Part shown: one piece after another, positions 37,901-48,270 of the stretch
Position numbering within the stretch: position 1 is the stretch's first letter
Layout: each line of letters begins with the position of its first letter
Source of the DNA: Clusia tigrina
Lineage: Eukaryota > Arthropoda > Insecta > Diptera > Clusiidae
NCBI GenBank assembly: GCA_920105625.2
Contig: OV050032.1
Coordinates: forward strand, 117,474,542-117,538,541
DNA: 64,000 nucleotides
Reading direction: 5' to 3'
Notes under the pieces: generated by a model
The model's input: only the letters and a program-made list of their open reading frames with translations
The model's database searches: none
Told to the model about the DNA's origin: nothing
Made by a program: the position numbers and the translations under genes

Positions 37901-38202
37901 CATTTGAATTTTGCCAACTTTGATAGGTGTAGGACGTACCGTAAAGAAGTTGGGGGCATTTGAAGTTTTATCAGTGTTTGATTTGGGACTCTAGGGTAGC
38001 AAAGCTTTGAGCGATAGCTTAAATTGAAAAGAGGCTCGAGTACTTTATTGTTACAAAATTTCAAGGTTTTAGGACGATCCAGTAAAAAGTTACAAGCATT
38101 TGTATGTTGCAAACTTTGATAGGTGTAGTACGTACCGTATAGAAGTTAGGGGCGTTTGAAGTTTTATCAGTGTTTGATTTGGGACTCAAGGGTAGCATAG
38201 CT
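31921..38202 (+). repeat. Satellite segment between block B and block A
   Basis: It contains the second copy of the 3,318-offset block (32,108-33,945). It also contains a repeat of 30,850-31,660 at 37,108-37,900 (offset 6,258 = 32 x 196 - 14; markers GCTTTGGGCGATGGC and GTGTTCGATTTGGG). Bases 33,962-34,390 recur at 36,510-36,940 (offset 2,548, 13 monomers). The CCGTTTAGAAG / CAGTGTGTGATT monomer type first appears here, near 36,330. Confidence 0.8.
33826..33840 (+). repeat. 14-bp deletion between TAG repeats (copy 2)
   Basis: This is the same GGTGTAG-AAGTTAGG join as at 30,511, located 3,318 bases away. It is therefore inherited with the higher-order block rather than arising independently. 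Confidence 0.9.
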
Positions 38203-41200
38203 TTGAGCGATATCTTAAATTGACAAGAGGCTCGAGTACTTTATTGTTACAAAATTTCAAGGTTTTATGACGCTCCAGTAAAAAGTTACAAGCATTTGTA
38301 TGTTGCAAACTTTGATAGGTGTACGACGTACCGTTTAGAAGTTAGGGCCATTTGAAGTTTTATCAGTGTGTGATTTGGGACTCTAGGGTAGCATAGCTTG
38401 GACCGATAGCTTAAATTGACAAGAAGCTCGAGTACTTTATTGTTACAAAATTTCAAGGTTTTATGAGGCTCCAGTAAAAAGTTACAAGCATTTGTATGTT
38501 GCAAACTTTGATAGGTGTACGACGTACCGTTTAGAAGTTAGGGCCATTTGAAGTTTTATCAGTGTGTGATTTGGGACTCTAGGGTAGCATAGCTTTGAGC
38601 GATAGCTTAAATTGACAAGAAGCTCGAGTACTTTATTGTTACAAAATTTCAAGGTTTTATGAGGCTCCAGTAAAAAGTTACAAGCATTTGTATGTTGCAA
38701 ACTTTGATAGGTGTAGGACGTACCGTATAGAAGTTGGGGGCATTTGAAGTTTTATCAGTGTTTGATTTGGGACTCTAGGGTAGCATAGTTTTGAGCGATA
38801 GCTTAAATTGACAAGAAGCTTGGGTACTTCATTGTTACAAAATTTCAAGGTTTTATGACGCTCCAGTAAAAAGTTACAAGCATTTGAATTTTGCCAACTT
38901 TGATAGGTGTAGGACGTACCGTATAGAAGTTAGGGCCATTTAAAGTTTTATCAGTGTTTGATTTGGGACTCTAGGGTAGCATAGCTTTGAGCGATAGCTT
39001 AACTTAAATTGACAAGAGGCTCGAGTACTTTATTGTTACAAAATTTCAAGGTTTTATGAGGCTCAGTAAAAGTTACAAGCATTTGTATGTTGCAAACTTT
39101 GATAGGTGTAGGACGTACCGTATAGAAGTTGGGGGCTTTTGAAGTTTTATCAGTGTTTGATTTGGGACTCTAGGGGTAGCATAGCTTTGTGCGATAGCTT
39201 AAATTGACAAGAGGCTAGAGTACTTTATTGTTACATAATTTCAAGGTTTATGACGCTCCAGTAAAAAGTTACACGCATTTGTATGTTGCAAACTTTGATA
39301 GGTGTAGGACGTACCGTAAAGAAGTTAGGGGCGTTTGAAGTTTTATTAGTGTTTGATTTGGGACTCTAGGGTAGCAAAGCTTTGAGCGATAGCTTAAATT
39401 GACAAGAGGCTCGAGTACTTTATTGTTACAAAATTTCAAGGTTTTAGGACGATCCAGTAAAAAGTTACAAGCATTTGTATGTTGCAAACTTTGATAGGTG
39501 TTGTACGTACCGTATAGAAGTTAGGGGCGTTTGAAGTTTTATCAGTGTTTGATTTGGACTCAAGGGTAGCATAGCTTTGAGCGATAGCTTTAATTGACAA
39601 GAGGCTCGAGTACTTTATTGTTACAAAATTCAAGGTTTTATGACGCTCCAATAAAAAGTTACAAGCATTTGAATTTTGCAAAATTTATAGGTGTAGGACG
39701 TACCGTATAGAAGTTAGGGCCATTTAAAGTTTTATCAGTGTTTGATTTGGGACTCTAGGGTAGCATAGCTTTGAGCGATAGCTTAAATTGACAAGAGGCT
39801 CGAGTACTTTATTGTTACAAAATTTCAAGGTTTTATGACGCTCCAGTAAAAAGTTACAAGCATTTGTATGTTGCAAACTTTGATAGGTGTACGACGTACC
39901 GTTAGAAGTTAGGGCCATTTGAAGTTTTATCAGTGTGTGATTTGGGACTCTAGGGTAGCATAGCTTTGAGCGATAGCTTAAATTGACAAGAAGCTCGAGT
40001 ACTTTATTGTTACAAAATTTCAAGGTTTTATGAGGCTCCAGTAAAAAGTTACAAGCATTTGTATGTTGCAAACTTTGATAGGTGTAGGACGTACCGTATA
40101 GAAGTAGGGGGCATTTGAAGTTTTATCAGTGTTTGATTTGGGACTCTAGGGTAGCATAGCTTTGAGCGATAGCTTAAATTGACAAGAGGCTAGAGTACTT
40201 TATTGTTACAAAATTTCAAGGTTTTATGACGCTCCAGTAAAAAGTTACAAGCATTTGAATGTTGCAAACTTTGATAGGTGTAGGACGTACCGTAAAGAAG
40301 TTAGGGGCGTTTGAAGTTTTATCAGTGTTTGATTTGGGACTCTAGGGTAGCAAAGCTTTGAGCGATAGCTTAAATTGACAAGAGGCTCGAGTACTTTATT
40401 GTTACAAAATTTGAAGGTTTTAGGACGCTCCAGTAAAAAGTTACAAGCATTTGTATGTTGCAAACTTTGGTAGGTGTAGGATGTACCGTAAAGAAGTTAG
40501 GGGCGTTAGAAGTTTTATCAGTGTTTGATTTGGGACTCTAGGGTAGCATAGTTTTGAGCGATAGCTTAATTTGACAAGAAGCTTGGGTACTTCATTGTTA
40601 CAAAATTTCAAGGTTTTATGACGCTCCAGTAAAAAGTTACAAGCATTTGTATGTTGCAAACTTTGATTGGTGTAGGAAGTACCGTATAAAAGTTAGGGCC
40701 ATTTGAAGTTTTATCAGTGTTTGATTTGGGACTCAAGGGTAGCGTAGCTTTGGGCGATGGCTTAAATTGACAAGAGGCTCGAGTACTTTATTGTTACAAA
40801 ATTTCAAGGTTTTATGACGCTCCAGTAAAAAGTTACAAGCATTTGTATGTTGCATACTTTGATAGGTGTAGGACGTACCGTATAGAAGTTAGGGCCATTT
40901 GAAGTTTTATCAGTGTTTGATTTGGGACTCTAGGGTAGCATAGCTTTGAGCGATAGCTTAAATTGACAAGAGGCTCGAGTACTTTATTGTTACAAAATTT
41001 CAAGGTTTTATGACGCTCCAGTAAAAAGTTACAAGCATTTGTATGTTGCAAACTTTGATAGGTGTACGACGTACCGTTTAGAAGTTAGGGCCATTTGAAG
41101 TTTTATCAGTGTGTGATTTGGGACTCTAGGGTAGCATAGCTTTGAGCGATAGCTTAAATTGACAAGAGGCTCGAGTACTTTATTGTTACAAAATTTCAAG

Positions 41201-42840
41201 GTTTTATGAGGCTCCAGTAAAAAGTTACAAGCATTTGTATGTTGCAAACTTTGATAGGTGTAGGACGTACCGTATAGAAGTTGGGGGCTTTTGAAGTTTT
41301 ATCAGTGTTTGATTTGGGACTCTAGGGTAGCATAGCTTTGTGCGATAGCTTAAATTGACAAGAGGCTAGAGTACTTTATTGTTACAGAATTTGAAGGTTT
41401 TATGACACTCCAGTAAAAAGTTACAAGCATTTGTATGTTGCAAACTTTGATAGGTGTAGGACGTACCGTAAAGAAGTTAGGGGCGTTTGAAGTTTTATCA
41501 GTGTTTGATTTGGGACTCTAGGGTAGCAAAGCTTTGAGCGATAGCTTAAATTGACAAGAGGCTCGAGTACTTTATTGTTACAAAATTTCAAGGTTTTAGG
41601 AGGATCCAGTAAAAAGTTACAAGCATTTGTATGTTGCAAACTTTGATAGGTGTAGTACGTACCGTAAAGAAGTTAGGGGCGTTTGAAGTTTTATCAGTGT
41701 TTGATTTGGGACTCTAGGGTAGCATAGTTTTGAGCGATAGCTTAAATTGACAAGAAGCTTGGGTACTTCATTGTTACAAAATTTCAAGGTTTTATGACGC
41801 TCCAGTAAAAAGTTACAAGCATTTGTATGTTGCAAACTTTGAATGGTGTAGGACGAACCGTATAAAAGTTAGGGCCATTTGAAGTTTTATCAGTGTTTGA
41901 TTTGGGACTCAAGGGTAGCGTAGCTTTGGGCGATAGCTTAAATTGACAAGAGGCTCGAGTACTTTATTGTTACAAAATTTCAAGGTTTTATGAGGCTCCA
42001 GTAAAAAGTTACAAGCATTTTTATATTGCAAACTTTGATAGGAGTAGGACGTACCGTACAGAAGTTGGGGGCATTTGAAGTTTTATCAGTGTTTGATTGG
42101 GACTCTAGGGTAGCATAGCTTTGAGCGATAGCTTAAATTGACAATAGGCTAGAGTACTTTATTGTTACAAAATTTCAAGGTTTTATGACGCTCCAGTAAA
42201 AAGTTACAAGCATTTGTATGTTGCAAACTTTGATAGGTGTAGGACGTACCGTAAAGAAGTTAGGGGCGTTTGAAGTTTTATCAGTGTTTGATTTGGGACT
42301 CTATGGTAGCATAGTTTTGAGCGATAGCTTAAATTGACAAGAAGCTTGGGTACTTCATTGTTGCAAAATTTCAAGGTTTTATGACGCTCCAGTAAAAAGT
42401 TACAAGCATTTGAATTTTGCCAACTTTGATAGGTGTAGGACGTACCGTATAGAAGTTAGGGCCATTTAAAGTTTTATCAGTGTTTGATTTGGGACTCTAG
42501 GGTAGCATAGCTTTGAGCGATAGCTTAAATTGACAAGAGGCTCGAGTACTTTATTGTTTCAAAATTTCAAGGTTTTATGAGGCTCCAGTAAAAAGTTACA
42601 AGCATTTGTATGTTGCAAACTTTGATAAGTGTAGTACGTACCGTATTGAAGTTTGGGAAATTTGAAGTTTTATCATTGTTTGATTTAGGACTCAAGGGTA
42701 GCATAGCTTTGAGCGATAGCTTAAATTGACAAGAGGCTCGAGTACTTTATTGTTACAAAATTTCAAGGTTTTATGACGCTCCAATAAAAAGTTACAAGCA
42801 TTTGAATTTTGCCAACTTTGATAGGTGTAGGACGTACCGT
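38203..42840 (+). repeat. Segment A: first copy of a 4.64-kb direct duplication
   Basis: It matches 48,265-52,902 at an offset of 10,062 (10,059 between indels). Shared private variants are GACAATAGGCTAGAG (42,141 and 52,203), CTCTATGGTAGC, TTGTTGCAAAATT, GTTACAGAATTTGAAGG, GGAGGATCCAG, GGAAGTACCG and the two-base-shorter AACTTTATAGG. It begins with two nearly identical adjacent CCGTTTAGAAG monomers (38,286 and 38,482). It ends abruptly at GGACGTACCGT, where the orientation of the array flips. Confidence 0.9.
38995..39910 (+). repeat. Patch of clustered small indels in segment A
   Basis: Compared with A' this stretch has an extra AACTT after GATAGCTT (39,001), missing bases in GCTCAGTAAAAG (39,061), an extra G in CTAGGGGTAGC (39,172), and a missing T in AAGGTTTATG (39,243). 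It also has a missing G in GATTTGGACTC (39,551), a missing T in AAAATTCAAGG (39,626) and a missing T in CCGTTAGAAG (39,899). Net gains (+3) and losses (-3) cancel, returning the offset to 10,062. Most lie in short homopolymers. Confidence 0.85.
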
Positions 42841-42849
42841 AGACTTCAC
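42841..42849. other. Left inversion junction with filler bases
   Basis: The forward array reads GGACGTACCGT to 42,840. The next recognisable satellite is the reverse complement ATCAAACACTGATAAAAC, beginning at 42,850. The nine bases AGACTTCAC between them match neither flank in register; only the first A could extend the forward side. Confidence 0.85.
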
Positions 42850-44251
42850 ATCAAACACTGATAAAACTTCAAACGCCCCTAACTTCTTTACGGTACATCC
42901 TACACCTATCAAAGTTTGCAACATACAAATGCTTTTAACTTTTTACTGGAGCGTCCTAAAACCTTGAAATTTTGTAACAATAAAGTACTCGAGCCTCTTG
43001 TCAATTTAAGCTATCGCTCAAAGCTTTGCTACCCTAGAGTCCCAAATCAAACACTGATAAAACTTCAAACGCCCCTAACTTCTTTACGGTACGTCCTACA
43101 CCTATCAAAGTTTGCAACATACAAATGATTGTAACTTTTTACTGGAGCGTCATAAAACCTTGAAATTTTGTAACAATGAAGTACCCAAGCTTCTTGTCAA
43201 TTTAAGCTATCGCTCAAAACTATGCTACCCTAGAGTCCCAAATCAAACACTGATAAAACTTCAAACGCCCCTAACTTCTTTACGGTACATCCTACACCTA
43301 TCAAAGTTTGCAACATACAAATGCTTTTAACTTTTTACTGGAGCGTCCTAAAACCTTGAAATTTTGTAACAATAAAGTACTCGAGCCTCTTGTCAATTTA
43401 AGCTATCGCTCAAAGCTTTGCTACCCTAGAGTCCCAAATCAAACACTGATAAAACTTCAAACGCCCCTAACTTCTTTACGGTACGTCCTACACCTATCAA
43501 AGTTTGCAACATACAAATGCTTGTAACTTTTTACTGGAGCGTCATAAAACCTTGAAATTTTGTAACAATAAAGATCTCGAGCCTCTTGCCAATTTAAGCT
43601 AACGCTCAAAGCTATGCTACCCTAGAGTCCCAAATCGAACACTGATAAAACTTCAAATGGCCCTAACTTCTATACGGTACGTCCTACACCTATCAAAGTT
43701 TGCAACATACAAATGCTTGTAACTTTTTACTGGAGCGTCATAAAACTTTGAAATTTTGTAACAATAAAGTACTCGAGCCTCTTGTCAATTTAAGCCATCG
43801 CCCAAAGCTACGCTACCCTTGAGTCCCAAATCAAACACTGATAAAACTTCAAATGGCCCTAACTTTTATACGGTACGTCCTACACCAATCAAAGTTTGCA
43901 ACATACAAATGATTGTAACTTTTTACTGGAGCGTCATAAAACCTTGAAATTTTGTAACAATGAAGTACCCAAGCTTCTTGTCAATTTAAGCTATCGCTCA
44001 AAACTTTGCTACCCTAGAGTCCCAAATCAAACACTGATAAAACTTCTAGCGCCCCTAACTTCTTTACGGTACATCCTACACCTACCAAAGTTTGCAACAT
44101 ACAAACGCTTGTAACTTTTTACTGGAGCGTCCTAAAACCTTCAAATTTTGTAACAATAAAGTACTCGAGCCTCTTGTCAATTTAAGCTATCGCTCAAAGC
44201 TATGCTACCCTAGAGTCCCAAATCAAACACTGATAAAACTTTAAATGGCCC

Positions 44252-44264
44252 TAACTTCTACACC
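44252..44264 (-). repeat. 14-bp deletion between TAG repeats (inverted copy)
   Basis: It reads CTAACTTCTACACCTATC on the + strand, the reverse complement of the same join as at 30,511. The deletion is therefore older than the inverted copying. Confidence 0.9.
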
Positions 44265-45069
44265 TATCAAAGTTGGCAAAATTCAAATGCTTGTAACTTT
44301 TTATTGGAGCGTCATAAAACCTTGAAATTTTGTAACAATAAAGATCTCGAGCCTCTTGTCAATTTAAGCTATCGCTCAAAGCTGCGCTACCCTTGAGTCC
44401 CAAATCAAACACTGATAAAACTTCAAACGCCCCTAACTTCTATACGGTACGTACTACACCTATCAAAGTTTGCAACATACAAATGCTTGTAACTTTTTAC
44501 TGGATCGTCCTAAAACCTTGAAATTTTGTAACAATAAAGTACTCGAGCCTCTTGTCAATTTAAGCTATCGCTCAAAGCTTTGCTACCCTAGAGTCCCAAA
44601 TCAAACACTGATAAAACTTCAAATGCCCCTAACTTCTTTACGGTACGTCCTACACCTATCAAAGTTTGCAACATACAAATGCTTGTAACTTTTTACTGGA
44701 GCGTCATAAAACCTTGAAATTTTGTAACAATAAAGTACTCTAGCCTCTTGTCAATTTAAGCTATCGCACAAAGCTATGCTACCCTAGAGTCCCAAATCAA
44801 ACACTGATAAAACTTCAAAAGCCCCCAACTTCTATACGGTACGTCCTACACCTATCAAAGTTTGCAACATACAAATGCTTGTAACTTTTTACTGGAGCCT
44901 CATAAAACCTTGAAATTTTGTAACAATAAAGTACTCGAGCCTCTTGTCAATTTAAGCTATCGCTCAAAGCTATGCTACCCTAGAGTCCCAAATCAAACAC
45001 TGATAAAACTTTAAATGGCCCTAACTTCTATACGGTACGTCCTACACCTATCAAAGTTGGCAAATTTCA

Positions 45070-45480
45070 AATGCTTGTAACTTTTACTGGAGCGTCATAA
45101 AACCTTGAAATTTTGTAACAATGAAGTACCCAAGCTTCTTGTCAATTTAAGATATCGCTCAAAACTATGCTACCCTAGAGTCCCAAATCAAACACTGATA
45201 AAACTTCAAACGCCCCTAACTTCTTTACGGTACATCCTACACCTATCAAAGTTTGCAACATACAAATGCTTTTAACTTTTACTGGAGCGTCCTAAAACCT
45301 TCAAATTTTGTAACAATAAAGTATTCGAGCCTCTTGTCAATTTAAGCTATTGCTCAAAGCTTTGCTACCCTAGAGTCCCAAATCAAACACTGATAAAACT
45401 TCAAACGCCCCTAACTTCTTTACGTACATCCTACACCTATCAAAGTTTGCAACATACAAATGCTTTTAACTTTTTACTGA
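45070..45480 (-). repeat. Patch of clustered one-base deletions in the inverted segment
   Basis: Relative to block B there are single-base losses in AACTTTTACTGG (two places, about 45,080 and 45,275), TACGTACATCC (45,421) and TTTACTGAGCG (45,477). These are the only length differences between the two 5.4-kb copies, and all lie within about 400 bases. Confidence 0.85.
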
Positions 45481-48259
45481 GCGTCCTAAAACCTTCAAAT
45501 TTTGTAACAATAAAGTAGTCTAGCCTCTTGTCAATTTAAGCTATCGCTCAAAGCTATGCTACCCTAGAGTCCCAAATCAAACACTGATAAAACTTCAAAT
45601 GCCCCCAACTTCTATACGGTACGTCCTACACCTATCAATGTTGGCAAAATTCAAATGCTTGTAACTTTTTACTGGAGCGTCATAAAACCTTGAAATTTTG
45701 TGACAGTAAAGTACTCGAGCCTCTTGTCAATTTAAGCTATCGCTCAAAGCTATGCTACCCTTGAGTCCCAAATCAAACACTGATCAAACTTCAAACGCCC
45801 CTAACTTATATACGGTACGTCCTACACCTATCAAAGTTTGCAACATACAAATGCTTGTAACTTTTTACTGGAGCGTCCTAAAACCTTGAAATTTTGTAAC
45901 AATAAAGTACTCGAGCCTCTTGTCAATTTAAGCTATCGCTCAAAGCTTTGCTACCCTAGAGTCCCAAATCAAACACTGATAAAACTTCAAATGCCCCCAA
46001 CTTCTATACGGTACGTCCTACACCTATCAAAGTTTGCAACATACAAATGCTTGTAACTTTTTACTGGAGCCTCATAAAGCCTTGAAATTTTGTAACAATA
46101 AAGTACTGGAGCCTCTTGTCAATTTAAGCTATCGCTCAAAGCTATGCTACCCTAGAGTCCCAAATCAAACACTGATAAAACTTTAAATGGCCCTAACTTC
46201 TATACGGTACGTCCTACACCTATCAAAGTTGGCAAAATTCAAATGCTTGTAACTTTTTACTGGAGCGTCATAAAACCTTGAAATTTTGTAACAATGAAGT
46301 ACCCAAGCTTCTTGTCAATTTAAGCTATCGCTCAAAACTATGCTACCCTAGAGTCCCAAATCAAACACTGATAAAACTTCAAACGCCCCTAACTTCTTTA
46401 CGGTACATCCTACACCTATCAAAGTTTGCAACATACAAATGCTTGTAACTTTTTACTGGAGCGTCCTAAAACCTTCAAATTTTGTAACAATAAAGTACTC
46501 GAGCCTCTTGTCAATTTAAGCTATCGCTCAAAGTTTTGCTACCCTACAGTCCTAAATCAAACACTGATAAAACTTCAAACGCCCCAAACTTCTTTACGGT
46601 ACGTCCTACACCTATCAAAGTTTGCAACATACAAATGCTTGTAACTTTTTACTGGAGCGTCCTAAAACCTTGAAATTTTGTAACAATAAAGTACTCGAGC
46701 CTCTTGTCAATTTAAGCTATCGCTCAAAGCTTTGCTACCCTAGAGTCCCAAATCAAACACTGATAAAACTTCAAACGCCCCTAACTTCTTTACGGTACGT
46801 CCTACACCTATCAAAGTTTGCAACATACAAATGCTTGTAACTTTTTACTGAAGCCTCATAAAACCTTGAAATTTTGTAACAATAAAGTATTCGAGCCTCT
46901 TGTCAATTTAGGCTATCGCTCAAAGCTTTGCTACCCTACAGTCCTAAATCAAACACTGATAAAACTTCAAATGCCCCCAACTTCTATACGGTACGTCCTA
47001 CACCTATCAAAGTTTGCAACATACAAATGCTTGTAACTTTTTACTGGAGCGTCATAAAACCTTGAAATTTTGTAACAATGAAGTACCCAAGCTTCTTGTC
47101 AATTTAAGCTATCGCTCAAAACTATGCTACCCTAGAGTCCCAAATTAAACACTGATAAAACTTCAAACGCCCCTAACTTCTTTACGGTACATCCTACACC
47201 TATCAAAGTTTGCAACATACAAATGCTTGTAACTTTTTACTGGAGCGTCCTAAAACCTTCAAATTTTGTAACAATACAGTTCTCGAGCCTCTTGTCAATT
47301 TAAGCTATCGCTCAAAGCTTTGCTACCCTACAGTCCTAAATCAAACACTGATAAAACTTCAAACGCCCCTAACTTCTTTACGGTACGTCCTACACCTATC
47401 AAAGTTTGCAACATACAAATGCTGGTTACTTTTTACTGGAGCGTCCTAAAACCTTGAAATTTTGTAACAATAAAGTACTCGAGCCTCTTGTCAATTTAAG
47501 CTATCGCTCAAAGCTTTGCTTACCCTACAGTCCTAAATCAAACACTGATAAAACTTCAAACGCCCCTAACTTCTTTACGGTACGTCCTACACCTATCAAA
47601 GTTTGCAACATACAAATGCTTGTAACTTTTTACTGGAGCCTCATAAAACCTTGAATTTTTGTAACAATAAAGTACTCGAGCCTCTTGTCAATTTAAGCTA
47701 TCGCTCAAAGCTTTGCTACCCTAGAGTCCCAAATCAAACACTGATAAAACTTCAAACGCCCCTAACTTCTTTACGGTACGTCCTACACCTATCAAAGTTT
47801 GCAACATACAAATGCTTGTAACTTTTTACTGGAGCGTCATAAAACCTGGAAATTTTGTAACAATAAAGTACTCTAGCCTCTTGTCAATTTAAGCTATCGC
47901 ACAAAGCTATGCTACCCTAGAGTCCCAAATCAAACACTGATAAAACTTCAAATGCCCCCAACTTCTATACGGCACGTCCTACACCTATCAAAGTTTGCAA
48001 CATACAAATGCTTGTAACTTTTTACTGGAGCCTCATAAAACCTTGAAATTTTGTAACAATAAAGTATTCGAGCCTCTTGTCAATTTAAGCTATCGCTCAA
48101 AGCTATGCTACCCTAGAGTCCCAAATCAAACACTGATAAAACTTTAAATGGCCCTAACTTCTATACGGTACGTCCTACACCTATCAAAGTTGGCAAAATT
48201 CAAATGCTTGTAACTTTTTACTGGAGCGTCATAAAACCTTGAAATTTTGTAACAATGAA

Positions 48260-48270
48260 GTACCGTGAGC
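48260..48270. other. Right inversion junction with GTACC microhomology
   Basis: Inverted satellite reads AACAATGAAGTACC to 48,264 and is followed by GTGAGCGATAGC of the forward array. GTACC occurs in the inverted flank (GAAGTACCCAAGC) and in the forward unit (GACGTACCGTA), so a few bases of microhomology may have guided the join. From 48,266 the sequence follows 38,204 onward. Confidence 0.85.

Larger units (their letters stand above)
42850..48264 (-). repeat. Inverted satellite segment B' (reverse-complement copy of 26,502-31,920)
   Basis: About 28 monomers run in the opposite orientation to all others in the window. The order of variant monomers is the mirror of 26,502-31,920. Four one-base losses in 45,070-45,480 account for the length difference of four bases. 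The copy agrees with block B rather than its relative at 32.1-33.9 kb at the AGATCT variant (30,424 and 44,344), which identifies B as the closest relative present here. Confidence 0.92.

Noticed and set aside
39724..40071. Longest open frame (115 codons)
   Set aside because: It is created by a one-base loss in CCGTTAGAAG at 39,899 that fuses two repeat frames. The copy in A' lacks that loss and the long frame.
42850..48264. Change of open-frame strand as a possible gene cluster or transposon insertion
   Set aside because: The inverted stretch is the same satellite in reverse orientation. There are no terminal inverted repeats, target-site duplication or transposase.
26502..48264. Simple inversion of the 26.5-31.9 kb segment
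   Set aside because: The original segment is still in place in forward orientation, and the inverted copy is flanked by direct copies of another segment. A copy-and-paste type event fits better than inversion.
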